NCBI GenBank assembly: GCA_910587295.1
Contig: CAJULP010000045.1
Location: 1-41,407 of the forward strand
Length of the DNA: 41,407 nt
From: an uncultured Lachnospiraceae bacterium
Lineage (GTDB): Bacteria; Bacillota; Clostridia; Lachnospirales; Lachnospiraceae
Direction of reading: 5' to 3'
Shown here: one piece after another, positions 8,281-18,006 of the stretch
How the letters are laid out: each line of letters starts with the position of its first letter
Numbering within the stretch: the stretch's first letter is position 1
The notes under the pieces: model-generated
What the model was told of the DNA's origin: nothing
Database searches by the model: none
Seen by the model: only the letters and a program-made list of their open reading frames with translations
Made by a program: the position numbers and the translations under genes

Positions 8281-8565
8281 ATGAAATTAGTACCATTGGC
8301 AGACAGAGTTGTATTGAAGCAGTTGGTTGCAGAGGAAACCACAAAATCCGGTATCGTATTACCCGGACAGAACAAGGAGAAACCCCAACAGGCAGAGGTG
8401 GTTGCAGTAGGTCCTGGCGGCGTGGTAGACGGCAAGGAAATCAAGATGGAAGTTAAGGTTGGCGATCAGGTGATCTATTCCAAATACGCAGGCACAGATG
8501 TAAAGATTGAAGAGGAAGAGTACATCATTGTAAAACAGAGCGATATTTTAGCAGTGATTCAGTAA
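8281..8565 (+). CDS. groS: Co-chaperonin GroES
   Basis: A 94-residue 10 kDa chaperonin that caps the GroEL ring during protein folding in the cytoplasm. The family opening LVPLADRVVLKQL, the mobile loop around KSGIVLPGQNKEKPQ (residues 23-37) and the ending YIIVKQSDILAVIQ are all present, and the length is standard. AAAGGAGG lies upstream of the ATG. It is the first gene of a CIRCE-controlled operon, 64 bp ahead of groL. Confidence 0.98.
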   Translation: MKLVPLADRVVLKQLVAEETTKSGIVLPGQNKEKPQQAEVVAVGPGGVVDGKEIKMEVKVGDQVIYSKYAGTDVKIEEEEYIIVKQSDILAVIQ

Positions 8566-8629
8566 TATGGCAATCATAGAAACAAAACAGATTAGGAAGT
8601 TATAGCAAAAAAGAAGGAGGCCGATTAAA

Positions 8630-10252
8630 ATGGCAAAGGAAATCAAATATGGTGCAGAGGCACGTGCAGCGCTTGAATCAGGTGTAAATCAGTTAGCGGA
8701 TACCGTAAGGGTAACTTTAGGACCTAAGGGAAGGAATGTAGTCCTTGATAAGTCTTTTGGAGCACCTCTTATCACCAATGACGGTGTTACCATCGCAAAG
8801 GAAATTGAGTTAGAAGACGCTTTTGAAAACATGGGCGCACAGCTTGTAAAGGAAGTGGCGACCAAGACAAATGATGTGGCAGGTGATGGTACCACAACAG
8901 CTACCGTACTTGCACAGGCAATGATCAACGGTGGTATGAAGAACCTGGCAGCAGGCGCTAACCCGATCATCTTAAGAAAGGGTATGAAGAAAGCAACAGA
9001 CTGCGCAGTGGAAGCAATTGCAAAGATGAGCTCTAAGGTTAACGGAAAAGAGCATATCGCAAGAGTGGCTGCAATCTCCGCAGGCGATGATGAAGTAGGG
9101 CAGCTGGTGGCGGACGCTATGGAAAAGGTTTCCGGTGACGGCGTTATCACCATTGAAGAGAGCAAGACCATGCTCACGGAGCTTGACCTTGTAGAAGGTA
9201 TGCAGTTTGACAGAGGTTACATTTCCGCATATATGGCAACAGATATGGATAAGATGGAAGCGGTTCTTGAAAATCCTTATATCCTGATCACGGATAAGAA
9301 GATTTCCAATATCCAGGAGATTCTTCCTCTGCTTGAGCAGATCGTACAGTCCGGCGCTAAGTTACTGATTATTGCGGAAGATGTGGAAGGCGAGGCTCTT
9401 ACCACATTGATCGTTAATAAACTGCGTGGTACATTCAACGTAGTTGCAGTGAAAGCTCCCGGCTATGGCGACAGAAGAAAAGCTATGTTAGAAGATATTG
9501 CAATCCTGACAGGCGGTCAGGTGATCAGCGATGAGCTCGGTCTTGACTTGAAAGAGACTACTATGGATCAGCTTGGACGCGCAAAATCTGTTAAGGTTCA
9601 AAAGGAAAATACTGTTATCGTTGACGGTGAAGGCGATAAAGCGGCTATTGATGCAAGGATCAACCAGATCAAAGGCCAGATTGAAGAGACCACATCTGAT
9701 TTCGATAAGGAAAAATTACAGGAAAGACTTGCGAAACTGGCAGGCGGCGTAGCGGTGATCCGTGTAGGCGCTGCTACGGAAACTGAAATGAAGGAAGCAA
9801 AACTTCGCCTTGAGGACGCACTTGCAGCTACAAGGGCAGCTGTAGAAGAAGGTATCATCTGTGGCGGCGGTTCCGCATATGTTCATGCAGCTAAGGAAGT
9901 GGAAAAGATGGCTGAGACATTGGAAGGCGACGAGAAGACAGGCGCTCAGCTTGTACTTAAGGCATTAGAGTCTCCTTTGTACCATATCGTAGCGAATGCC
10001 GGTCTGGAAGGAAGCGTCATCATCAATAAGGTAAGAGAGTCCGAAGTAGGCGTAGGTTTTGACGCCCTTAAGGAAGAATATGTGGACATGGTGACCGCCG
10101 GTATCCTTGATCCCGCTAAGGTGACAAGGAGCGCATTACAGAATGCGACCAGCGTTGCATCCACATTGCTGACAACGGAATCCGTTGTTGCAAACATCAA
10201 AGAAGAAACACCTGCAATGCCTGCCGGCGGCGGCATGGGCGGGATGATGTAA
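8630..10252 (+). CDS. groL: Chaperonin GroEL
   Basis: A 540-residue 60 kDa chaperonin subunit that refolds proteins in an ATP-driven double ring with GroES. The sequence shows the nucleotide-binding TLGPKGRNVVLDKSFG near residue 30, the catalytic GDGTTTATVLAQ segment near residue 85, the apical-domain substrate region, and the flexible Gly-Met tail GGGMGGMM. It has a strong AAGGAGG site, is full length, and is transcribed with groS from the CIRCE promoter. Confidence 0.98.
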   Translation: MAKEIKYGAEARAALESGVNQLADTVRVTLGPKGRNVVLDKSFGAPLITNDGVTIAKEIELEDAFENMGAQLVKEVATKTNDVAGDGTTTATVLAQAMINGGMKNLAAGANPIILRKGMKKATDCAVEAIAKMSSKVNGKEHIARVAAISAGDDEVGQLVADAMEKVSGDGVITIEESKTMLTELDLVEGMQFDRGYISAYMATDMDKMEAVLENPYILITDKKISNIQEILPLLEQIVQSGAKLLIIAEDVEGEALTTLIVNKLRGTFNVVAVKAPGYGDRRKAMLEDIAILTGGQVISDELGLDLKETTMDQLGRAKSVKVQKENTVIVDGEGDKAAIDARINQIKGQIEETTSDFDKEKLQERLAKLAGGVAVIRVGAATETEMKEAKLRLEDALAATRAAVEEGIICGGGSAYVHAAKEVEKMAETLEGDEKTGAQLVLKALESPLYHIVANAGLEGSVIINKVRESEVGVGFDALKEEYVDMVTAGILDPAKVTRSALQNATSVASTLLTTESVVANIKEETPAMPAGGGMGGMM

Positions 10253-10278
10253 CGAGCGTATAAACAGCCGATGCGACA

Positions 10279-10333
10279 AAAAAGGGGTGGCTGCGTTCAA
10301 GCTTGCTTGAGCGTAGCTGCCCTTTTCCTTTTT
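10279..10333 (+). terminator. groESL terminator
   Basis: A long stem runs from AAAAGGGGTGG... to ...AGCTGCCCTTTT (about 22 bp with G-U pairs and one bulge, apex GCTTGC) and is followed by a T-rich tract. The rest of the 313 bp gap before glgC holds the glgC promoter and no visible gene. Confidence 0.8.
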
Positions 10334-10459
10334 ATCATACCGCCGATGCGGCAGTTTCATGTATCACAGAAATTGTGGTGTCTGCTTTATTAAAATGAAT
10401 CTATAGAAGGTACATAAACAGAAGGATAGTACATTTTTTGCTGTTTTTTGCGTGTTCCT

Positions 10460-10489
10460 TTGAAAAAGTGAAAAATTTTTGAATATAAT
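10460..10489 (+). promoter_or_regulatory. glgCD promoter
   Basis: TTGAAA at 10460-10465 and TATAAT at 10484-10489 are 18 bp apart. A second TATAAT at 10525-10530 lacks a good -35 box. Either would serve the glycogen genes. Confidence 0.6.
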
Positions 10490-10565
10490 GGATAATTTTT
10501 CTACCATTTTTCTAGATTATGTTATATAATTTTCCTATAAAGCAAAAAGTAGGAGGAATAGTAAT

Positions 10566-11774
10566 ATGGCAAAAGAAATGATTGCAATGCTTCTTGCCGG
10601 TGGACAGGGATCTCGCCTGTACGCGCTTACCGAGAAGCTTGCAAAACCAGCAGTTCCATTCGGCGGTAAATACCGTATCATTGATTTCCCGCTGTCTAAC
10701 TGTGTCAATTCAGACATTGATACTGTAGGTATCCTTACCCAGTATCAGCCGCTGGAGCTGAACGAATATATCGGTAACGGACAGCCTTGGGATCTGGACC
10801 GCCTTTACGGAGGGGTTCATGTGCTGCCGCCGTATCAGAAAGCAAGCGGGTCAGATTGGTATAAGGGCACAGCCAATGCGATTTATCAGAACATATCGTT
10901 TATTGAGCGTTATGACCCCAAATATGTCATTATTCTTTCCGGTGACCAGATCTGCAAGCAGGATTACAGCGATTTCCTGAAATTCCATAAGGAAAAGGAT
11001 GCTGAGTTCAGCGTGGCAGTTATGGAAGTTCCGTGGGAAGAAGCGCCCCGCTTCGGTTTGATGGTGGCGGATGAGACTGACAGGATCACGGAGTTCCAGG
11101 AAAAGCCTAAAAACCCGAAATCTAATCTGGCATCCATGGGTATTTACATATTTAACTGGGATATCCTGAAAAAATATCTGGAAGAAGACGAAGCAGACCC
11201 AAATTCAGAAAATGACTTTGGGAATAATATCATCCCCAACCTCCTTCGTGACAACCGCCGGATGTATGCTTATCATTTCAGCGGATACTGGAAGGATGTA
11301 GGAACTATCTCCTCCTTATGGGAAGCCAATATGGAAGTTTTGGATCCCGAGCACAGCGGAATCAACCTTTTTGATGAAGACTGGAAAATCTACAGCCGTA
11401 ACAGCGGTATGACAGGACATAAGATCAGTGCAGGGGCAGTGGTGGAAAATGCAATGATCACCGATGGCTGCCGGATCAAGGGAACCGTGAAACATTCCAT
11501 CCTCTTTGCCGGCGTGAAGGTGGAAGACGGGGCAGTAGTAGAAGATGCCGTCATTATGGGCGGTACGACCATCAAGGCGGGTGCGGTGGTGAAACACTGT
11601 ATCGTAGCTGAAAACGTAACGATCGGAGAAAATGCCGTGGTAGGAGCTATGCCCTCCGGTGATGAAAATGGTGTGGCCACGATTGGCGCAGGTATCACGA
11701 TCGGAGAAAACGCCGTGGTAGGGCCCAACGCCATGGTGAAAAATAATATAGAAGGTGGTGAAGAACAATGGTAA
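10566..11774 (+). CDS. glgC: Glucose-1-phosphate adenylyltransferase, catalytic subunit
   Basis: Makes ADP-glucose from ATP and glucose 1-phosphate, the committed step of glycogen synthesis. The N-terminal nucleotidyltransferase domain carries the substrate loop LLAGGQGSRLYALTEKLAKP (about residues 9-28), FGGKYRIIDFPLSN, and the catalytic-region segment LSGDQICKQDYS. The C-terminal part, from about residue 290, consists of hexapeptide repeats of a left-handed beta helix (AGAVVEDAVI, GENAVVG). The length of 402 residues is normal. AGGAGG precedes the ATG. The last 7 bp overlap glgD, so the subunits are translationally coupled. Confidence 0.95.
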   Translation: MAKEMIAMLLAGGQGSRLYALTEKLAKPAVPFGGKYRIIDFPLSNCVNSDIDTVGILTQYQPLELNEYIGNGQPWDLDRLYGGVHVLPPYQKASGSDWYKGTANAIYQNISFIERYDPKYVIILSGDQICKQDYSDFLKFHKEKDAEFSVAVMEVPWEEAPRFGLMVADETDRITEFQEKPKNPKSNLASMGIYIFNWDILKKYLEEDEADPNSENDFGNNIIPNLLRDNRRMYAYHFSGYWKDVGTISSLWEANMEVLDPEHSGINLFDEDWKIYSRNSGMTGHKISAGAVVENAMITDGCRIKGTVKHSILFAGVKVEDGAVVEDAVIMGGTTIKAGAVVKHCIVAENVTIGENAVVGAMPSGDENGVATIGAGITIGENAVVGPNAMVKNNIEGGEEQW

Positions 11775-12910
11775 AATCAAATACAAGTGCACTCGGAATT
11801 ATATTCCCAAACAGTTATGATGCTTTGGTTCCGGAGCTGGTCAATGTGCGTTTGATGGCTTCCATTCCCTTTGCCAGCCGTTACCGTTTGATTGACTTTA
11901 TCTTGTCCAGTATGTCCCACTCCGGTATTGACAATATTTCCGTTATGGTCAATAACAATTACCATTCCCTGATGGATCATTTAGGTTCCGGACGTGAATG
12001 GGATTTGGTCCGTAAAAACGGCGGTTTACATATTTTCCCTCCTTTTGCTGAAAAAGAATCCAAACCTTACACCGGGCGGGTGACTGCGCTGGCAAATATT
12101 TTGGATTTTTTAAGAGATGAAAAAGAAAAATATGTGATCATGACAGACACGAATATTGTGGTGAACTTTAATTTTAGCGATATGTTAAACGCGCATATTC
12201 AAAGTGGGGCGGATGTGACCATTGCTTATAACGAGCAGGAGCTGCCGGAAAGCGTATTTAAGTATCCGTCCAATGATAAGGGCTTTTATTATACCTTTGA
12301 CATTGATGACGGCAGGATAAAGAAAATCTATGTGAATACAAGGACTCACGGGGTCCAGAATTTTGCCATGAATATCTTTATCATTGAACGCGAAATGTTG
12401 ATCGACATGGTGAATACCGCCTTTGTACGGGGACAGGAATTTTTTGAGCGTGATGTGCTGCTTCCTCAGTTGAACAAGCTGAATGTGCAGGCATACAAGT
12501 ATGACGGATATGTGGCGCGTATCAGCGATATGAAGAGTTATTTTGATGAGAATATGAAGCTTTTGGATGATTATAATCTGGATGCTCTTTTCTCAGGAAC
12601 GCCTATTTATACCAAGATACGTGATGATAACCCGACCCGCTATATTGAAGACGCTAAAGTAAAGAATGTAATGGTTGCCGACGGCTGCGTGATTGAAGGC
12701 GAAGTGGAAAACTGCGTAATCTTCCGTGGCGTCAGGATTGCAAAAGGCGCTAAAGTCAAGAACTGTATCCTGATGCAGGATACGGTGGTCGAGGCAGGTG
12801 CCAACGTGGAATATCTGATTACTGACAAGAATGTTACCATCACTGCCGGAAAGGAAGTAAAAGGTACGGATACATTCCCGGTCTACATTGCAAAATTCCA
12901 GTGTGTATAA
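11768..12910 (+). CDS. glgD: GlgD, regulatory-type subunit of ADP-glucose pyrophosphorylase
   Basis: A GlgC paralogue that assembles with GlgC in Firmicutes and tunes its activity. The fold is the same: a nucleotidyltransferase domain (SRYRLIDFILSSMSHSGI near residue 38) and C-terminal hexapeptide repeats (GCVIEGEVENCVIFRGVRI). The N-terminal GGxGxRL substrate loop of GlgC is replaced by LGIIFPNSYDALVPEL, so it is unlikely to be catalytic alone. The length is 380 residues. No other glycogen gene (glgA, glgB, glgP) lies nearby. Confidence 0.93.
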   Translation: MVKSNTSALGIIFPNSYDALVPELVNVRLMASIPFASRYRLIDFILSSMSHSGIDNISVMVNNNYHSLMDHLGSGREWDLVRKNGGLHIFPPFAEKESKPYTGRVTALANILDFLRDEKEKYVIMTDTNIVVNFNFSDMLNAHIQSGADVTIAYNEQELPESVFKYPSNDKGFYYTFDIDDGRIKKIYVNTRTHGVQNFAMNIFIIEREMLIDMVNTAFVRGQEFFERDVLLPQLNKLNVQAYKYDGYVARISDMKSYFDENMKLLDDYNLDALFSGTPIYTKIRDDNPTRYIEDAKVKNVMVADGCVIEGEVENCVIFRGVRIAKGAKVKNCILMQDTVVEAGANVEYLITDKNVTITAGKEVKGTDTFPVYIAKFQCV

Positions 12911-12918
12911 TAAATACA

Positions 12919-12950
12919 AAAAAGAATCTCGCTTGCGGGATTCTTTTTTT
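12919..12950 (+). terminator. glgCD terminator
   Basis: AAAGAATCTCGC pairs with GCGGGATTCTTT (one G-U pair) around a very short loop, ending in a run of T residues. It begins within about 10 bp of the glgD stop codon. Confidence 0.9.
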
Positions 12951-12989
12951 ATACCCTTTTCGTGACAATTGTGATAAAATAAGAGTTGT

Positions 12990-13006
12990 ATGCCACGTTG
13001 TGGCAT
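12990..13006 (+). promoter_or_regulatory. Palindrome upstream of the DUF6508-like gene
   Basis: ATGCCAC-GTT-GTGGCAT is a perfect 7 bp inverted repeat lying about 40 bp before the start codon and just after a TAAAAT (12975-12980) that could be a -10 box. The position suits an operator, but no regulator can be named. Confidence 0.4.
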
Positions 13007-13047
13007 TGTCATACCAGCATACATCAGGAAAAGGGAGTAAAGGGATT

Positions 13048-13509
13048 ATGGAGACAGAAAATATATATAGACAGGAGTTAATCAGTAAATACAGGCAGTC
13101 TTTGGGGCAGATATTCCGGTATCTGCCATGGCTTAAGGAAAAATCTGGAAACGACATGACGAAGCATTACCAGGGGGCGGATATGCCGAAGAAATCTATC
13201 GTGATACCGGTATATGACAGTACATTGCTTGGCTTTGTGAAAGAAATGAATGCTACCGGGCTGATGGACCGGAATTACGTTTATACATTTTCTAGGAACA
13301 GGATCCGGACAGAGCAGGACGAGCTGCGGATCATTGACAGGGCAGAACTTAAAAACATAAATATTGTCTTTGACATAATGGCTAAGTATGTGCTTGGTGG
13401 GATGACAAAGTCAGCTCTTTGGCCAAAGGGGATTGAAAACGGCGTGTTTTACCATGGCCTTAAGAGGATAAAGGAAATACTGGAAGTCTGGGACGGTCCG
13501 CGTGCATAA
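13048..13509 (+). CDS. DUF6508-like protein of unknown function
   Basis: A 153-residue soluble protein. The C-terminal half (INIVFDIMAKYVLGGMTKSALWPKGIENGVFYHGLKRIKEIL) looks like the DUF6508 family, whose role is unknown; I base this on resemblance only. The ATG at 13048 is preferred over earlier in-frame starts because those run through the glgD terminator; AAAGGG precedes it, a modest site. A TetR regulator follows after 27 bp on the same strand. No membrane segment or signal peptide is seen. Confidence 0.65.
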   Translation: METENIYRQELISKYRQSLGQIFRYLPWLKEKSGNDMTKHYQGADMPKKSIVIPVYDSTLLGFVKEMNATGLMDRNYVYTFSRNRIRTEQDELRIIDRAELKNINIVFDIMAKYVLGGMTKSALWPKGIENGVFYHGLKRIKEILEVWDGPRA

Positions 13510-13536
13510 GTAAAGCATGATTAGGAGTTGGGGGAT

Positions 13537-14121
13537 ATGAGTGAAAAGTCAGCACAAAAGAAAAAATATATTATAGAAACGGCACGCAGGATCTTTATGG
13601 ACAAGGGATATAAAGAAGTGACCATGAAAGATATCGTGGAAGCATGCCAGATCAGCCGTGGGGGCTTATATCTGTATTTTTCCAGCACGAAGGAATTGTT
13701 CGAGGAAGTACTTAAGATGGAACAGGAGGATGCGGATGATGTGTTTGCCGAGAGCATTACGGAAGAGACCACACCTACGGATATCCTTGCCATATTTTTG
13801 AAAGAACAGAAAAAAGAGTTGTTGAATAAGCAGAATTCTTTAGGGAAAGCAACCTATGAATATTTTTTTGCAAATGATATCCCCGGCAGGGATAACCTGT
13901 TAAAGAAGCAATTTGATGCGGCGGTACATGTGTTGGAAGGACTGATTCAGGAAGGGGTTGAAAGTGGGGAATTTTATTGTGAGGATCCACGGGGATGTGC
14001 CAGAAACATTATGTATCTGTTGGAAGGGCTTAAAATTGCATCTCATACAAGAGGGATTTCGGAGACTGCGGTTGACCGGGAGATCATGTATGTGATGCAG
14101 GGATTAGTAATGGAAGAGTAA
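13537..14121 (+). CDS. TetR/AcrR family transcriptional regulator
   Basis: A 194-residue repressor-type regulator. The N-terminal helix-turn-helix is clear: IIETARRIFMDKGYKEVTMKDIV, then the recognition helix in ISRGGLYLYFSSTKELFEEV (about residues 11-58). The helical C-terminal domain would bind an unknown ligand. The ATG at 13537 follows GGAG and a GGGGG run; a TTG at 13528 is an alternative. It lies 30 bp before purL on the same strand, but TetR proteins do not usually control purine genes, so the neighbourhood may be accidental. No palindromic operator was identified for it. Confidence 0.88.
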   Translation: MSEKSAQKKKYIIETARRIFMDKGYKEVTMKDIVEACQISRGGLYLYFSSTKELFEEVLKMEQEDADDVFAESITEETTPTDILAIFLKEQKKELLNKQNSLGKATYEYFFANDIPGRDNLLKKQFDAAVHVLEGLIQEGVESGEFYCEDPRGCARNIMYLLEGLKIASHTRGISETAVDREIMYVMQGLVMEE

Positions 14122-14151
14122 TAAATCAAAATGGAGGGAAATAAACGAACC

Positions 14152-17100
14152 ATGGGAAATGTAAAACGTATCTATGTAGAAAAGAAGGCCCCTTTTGCGG
14201 TGAAGGCAAAGGAGCTGAAAGAAGAGATCAGCAGTTACCTTGGGATTTCCGGTATGCGGGATGTGAGGGTTTTTATCCGTTACGATGTGGAAAATATTTC
14301 GGAAGAAACCTTTGAGCGTGCGGCTGTCTGTGTATTTTCTGAGCCGCCGGTGGATGTTTTGTACCGGGAAAACATTGAGATCCCTTCTGACGGTCATGTG
14401 TTCAGCGTAGAATTTTTACCGGGGCAGTTTGATCAGAGGGCAGATTCCGCAATGCAGTGCGTGAAGTTTTTAAAAGAGGATGAGGAGCCGGTGATCCGTA
14501 CAGCGGTCACTTATCTGATTATAGGGGATTTGACTCCTGAAGAATTAGGTAAAATAAAATCATATTGTATCAATCCGGTTGATTCCCGGGAAACGGGAAT
14601 GGAGAAGCCCGTAACCCTTATCACCGAGTATGACGAACCTGCGGATATTGCGGTATTTGATGGGTTTAGGAAAATGGGGGAGACAGAATTAAAAGAACTC
14701 TACGATTGTTTAGGGCTTGCCATGACTTTTAAGGATTTTCTCCATATCCAGAATTATTTTGTTTCCGAGGAGCATAGAGACCCGACCATGACAGAGATCC
14801 GGGTGCTTGACACTTATTGGTCGGATCACTGCCGCCATACCACTTTTTCAACGGAATTAAAAAATATTGAATTTGAGGACGGGTACTATCGTGCACCCCT
14901 AGAAACTACATATCAGAGTTATTTAGACACTAGAGGTGAGATCTTTGCAGGCAGGGATGATAAGTTTGTCTGTCTGATGGATCTTGCCCTGATGGCTATG
15001 CGGAAGCTTAAAAAGGACGGAAAGCTTCAGGATATGGAAGAGTCCGACGAGATCAATGCCTGTTCCGTGGTGGTGCCGGTAGAGATGGATTACGGTGACG
15101 GACCGGTGACGGAAGAATGGCTGGTATTTTTCAAAAACGAGACCCATAACCACCCTACGGAGATTGAGCCTTTCGGTGGTGCGGCAACCTGCCTTGGCGG
15201 TGCGATCCGCGATCCTCTTTCAGGCAGAGGATATGTGTATCAGGCAATGCGCGTGACCGGTGCTGCAGATCCTACTGTGCCTGTATCGGAAACGTTAAAA
15301 GGAAAGCTGTCCCAGAAAAAGTTAGTCCGGGGGGCAGCCAGCGGTTACTCCTCTTACGGGAACCAGATTGGCCTTGCAACCGGTTATGTGAAAGAAATCT
15401 ATCATCCTGATTATGTGGCAAAGCGTATGGAGATCGGTGCAGTCATGGGGGCAGCTCCGAGGGCTAATGTGATCAGGGAAAATTCTGACCCGGATGACGT
15501 GATCATTCTTCTTGGGGGAAGAACCGGACGCGACGGCTGCGGCGGGGCTACTGGATCTTCCAAGGTACATACGGAAAGCTCTATAGAGACCTGCGGCGCT
15601 GAAGTACAGAAAGGAAACGCACCCACAGAGCGTAAGATCCAGCGTCTTTTCCGCAGGGGAGAGGTCAGCAGGATCATCAAGAAGTGCAATGATTTTGGCG
15701 CAGGAGGCGTGTCCGTGGCAATCGGCGAACTTGCCCCTGGTCTTATCGTGGACCTGGATAAGGTTCCCAAGAAATACGCAGGCCTTGACGGAACAGAGCT
15801 TGCTATTTCCGAATCCCAGGAGAGGATGGCGGTAGTGGTAGACCCGAAAGATGTGGGTAGGTTTCTGGGATTTGCTGCGGAAGAAAATTTGGAAGCCGTT
15901 CCGGTTGCAGTGGTGACCCAAGAACCCAGGCTGGTGCTTAAGTGGAGAGGGAAGGAAATTGTAAATATTTCCCGTGCGTTTTTGGATACCAATGGGGCCC
16001 ATCAGGAAACGGACGTGAAGGTCTCTATTCCCAAAAAAGAAGAGGATTATCTAAAAAAGACTGCCATACCGGAGGTACAAAAATATAAAGAAGCGGGTGA
16101 TATCAAACAGGCGTGGCTGTGCACGTTACATGACCTGAACGTATGTTCTCAAAAGGGTTTGGTTGAAATGTTTGATTCCTCCATAGGTGCGGCAAGCGTC
16201 TTGATGCCTTACGGCGGCAAGTATCAGCTTACGGAAACCCAGGCTATGATTGCCAAGCTGCCTGTGCTTGAAGGGAAGACGGGAACGGTAACTATGATGA
16301 GCTATGGGTTTGACCCGGAGCTTTCTTCCTGGAGCCCTTACCACGGTGCGGTTTATGCAGTGACGGAATCCATGGCTAAGATTGTGGCATCAGGCGGTGA
16401 TTTTGAAAAGATACGTTTTACTTTCCAGGAATATTTCAGACGTATGACTTCTGACCCGGCAAGGTGGAGTCAGCCTTTTGCCGCTCTTCTGGGCGCATAC
16501 GATGCCCAGATTGGTTATGGACTTCCTTCTATTGGAGGCAAGGACAGTATGTCCGGTACCTTTAATGAAATTGACGTGCCGCCAACTTTGGTCTCTTTTG
16601 CTGTGAACGTGGCGGATTTAAAAGATGTGATTACCCCGGAACTGAAAGAAGCAGGAGACGTGCTCTTGCAGTTCTGGTTTGACAAGGATGAATTTGATAT
16701 CCCGGTTTATGAGCACGTGATGCAGACTTACCGTTTTATCGGTAAGCTGATGAAGGAAGGGAAAGTGAAAGCAGCCTATGCGCTTGACTCGAAAGGTCTT
16801 GTGGCGGGGCTAAGCAAGATGGCTTTCGGTAATAAGCTGGGATTAGAGGTGGAAGACGTATTAAAAGCAGGCGATTTGTTTGAGAACTGTCTGGGCGACC
16901 TTGTACTTGAAATGGGTGCAGAAGATGCGGCAGCGCTTCTTTTGGAAAAAGAATCAGGAGGGGCGGCTGGAGAGATTAATATCCGTAAAGCGGCCAAAGT
17001 CCTTGCAGAACCTGTTTTCCGGTATCAGGATGTGACGTTGACCATGGAAGAAGCATTAGATGCGTGGTGTTCCAAGTTGGAAAAGGTATTCCCCACTAAG

Positions 17101-17976
17101 GCAGAAAAAGGAACGGAGCCTGTTGCGGATAGATTGTACCAGGCAAAGATGATATATGTATGCAAAAATAAAGTGGCGAAGCCTACCGTGTTTATCCCGG
17201 TATTTCCGGGAACCAACTGTGAATATGACAGTGCCAGAGCTTTTGAGCGCGCTGGCGCAGATGTGATCACCAAAGTGTTTAAAAACCAGTCAGCACAGGA
17301 TATCAGAAGTTCGGTGGAAGTATTTGAAAAAGAGATCGCAAAGGCTCAGATTATCATGTTCCCAGGCGGTTTTTCGGCAGGTGATGAACCTGACGGAAGC
17401 GCAAAATTCTTTGCCACCGCATTCCAGAATGAGCATATGAAGGAAGCGGTAATGAAGCTTTTACAGGAAAGAGATGGACTTGCACTTGGGATCTGTAACG
17501 GTTTTCAGGCACTGATCAAGTTAGGGCTTGTGCCTTATGGTGAGATCACCGGGCAGAAAGATGATTCACCGACCCTGACATTTAACACCATTAACCGCCA
17601 TATCTCCAAGATGGTATATACGAAAGTGGTTTCCAATCAATCCCCGTGGCTTAAGGGAGCGGAGCTTGGCGGCGTATATGCGATCCCCGCTTCCCATGGG
17701 GAAGGAAGGTTTGTTGCTCCTGATAAGTGGCTTGAACAACTGTTTGCGAATGGGCAGGTTGCAACTCAATATTGTGATCCAAATGGCAGTGTTTCCATGG
17801 ACGAGGAGTGGAACATCAATGGTTCTTATTGTGCGGTTGAAGGGATTACGTCTCCTGACGGCAGGTGCTTTGGGAAGATGGCTCATGCGGAACGCCGGGG
17901 AGAAGGCGTTGCTATCAATATCTATGGGGAACAGGATATGAAGATATTTGAGTCAGGGGTTTCCTATTTTAAGTAA
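14152..17976 (+). CDS. purL: Phosphoribosylformylglycinamidine synthase, fused large form
   Basis: Converts FGAR, glutamine and ATP to FGAM in the fourth step of purine synthesis. At about 1274 residues this is the large single-chain type holding PurS-like, synthase and glutaminase domains. A PurS-like N-terminus is followed by tandem AIRS-type halves (SDHCRHTTFSTELKN and FKNETHNHPTEIEPFGGAAT in the first, IGGKDSMSGTF in the second). The class I glutamine amidotransferase domain starts near VFIPVFPGTNCEYD, with nucleophile Cys1115 in LGICNGFQ and ASHGEGRF near the end. The ATG at 14152 is chosen because GGAGGG lies 13 bp upstream; the ATG at 14131 has no site. It stands apart from other pur genes. 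Confidence 0.96.
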   Translation: MGNVKRIYVEKKAPFAVKAKELKEEISSYLGISGMRDVRVFIRYDVENISEETFERAAVCVFSEPPVDVLYRENIEIPSDGHVFSVEFLPGQFDQRADSAMQCVKFLKEDEEPVIRTAVTYLIIGDLTPEELGKIKSYCINPVDSRETGMEKPVTLITEYDEPADIAVFDGFRKMGETELKELYDCLGLAMTFKDFLHIQNYFVSEEHRDPTMTEIRVLDTYWSDHCRHTTFSTELKNIEFEDGYYRAPLETTYQSYLDTRGEIFAGRDDKFVCLMDLALMAMRKLKKDGKLQDMEESDEINACSVVVPVEMDYGDGPVTEEWLVFFKNETHNHPTEIEPFGGAATCLGGAIRDPLSGRGYVYQAMRVTGAADPTVPVSETLKGKLSQKKLVRGAASGYSSYGNQIGLATGYVKEIYHPDYVAKRMEIGAVMGAAPRANVIRENSDPDDVIILLGGRTGRDGCGGATGSSKVHTESSIETCGAEVQKGNAPTERKIQRLFRRGEVSRIIKKCNDFGAGGVSVAIGELAPGLIVDLDKVPKKYAGLDGTELAISESQERMAVVVDPKDVGRFLGFAAEENLEAVPVAVVTQEPRLVLKWRGKEIVNISRAFLDTNGAHQETDVKVSIPKKEEDYLKKTAIPEVQKYKEAGDIKQAWLCTLHDLNVCSQKGLVEMFDSSIGAASVLMPYGGKYQLTETQAMIAKLPVLEGKTGTVTMMSYGFDPELSSWSPYHGAVYAVTESMAKIVASGGDFEKIRFTFQEYFRRMTSDPARWSQPFAALLGAYDAQIGYGLPSIGGKDSMSGTFNEIDVPPTLVSFAVNVADLKDVITPELKEAGDVLLQFWFDKDEFDIPVYEHVMQTYRFIGKLMKEGKVKAAYALDSKGLVAGLSKMAFGNKLGLEVEDVLKAGDLFENCLGDLVLEMGAEDAAALLLEKESGGAAGEINIRKAAKVLAEPVFRYQDVTLTMEEALDAWCSKLEKVFPTKAEKGTEPVADRLYQAKMIYVCKNKVAKPTVFIPVFPGTNCEYDSARAFERAGADVITKVFKNQSAQDIRSSVEVFEKEIAKAQIIMFPGGFSAGDEPDGSAKFFATAFQNEHMKEAVMKLLQERDGLALGICNGFQALIKLGLVPYGEITGQKDDSPTLTFNTINRHISKMVYTKVVSNQSPWLKGAELGGVYAIPASHGEGRFVAPDKWLEQLFANGQVATQYCDPNGSVSMDEEWNINGSYCAVEGITSPDGRCFGKMAHAERRGEGVAINIYGEQDMKIFESGVSYFK

Positions 17977-18006
17977 AAATTAATTGATGGAAGTGGGTGT
18001 CTTATT

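Noticed and set aside
8689..9177. Long open frames on the strand opposite groL, purL and carB
   Set aside because: They are Ser/Ala/Pro-rich mirror frames of strongly biased real genes, without ribosome binding sites or recognisable domains.
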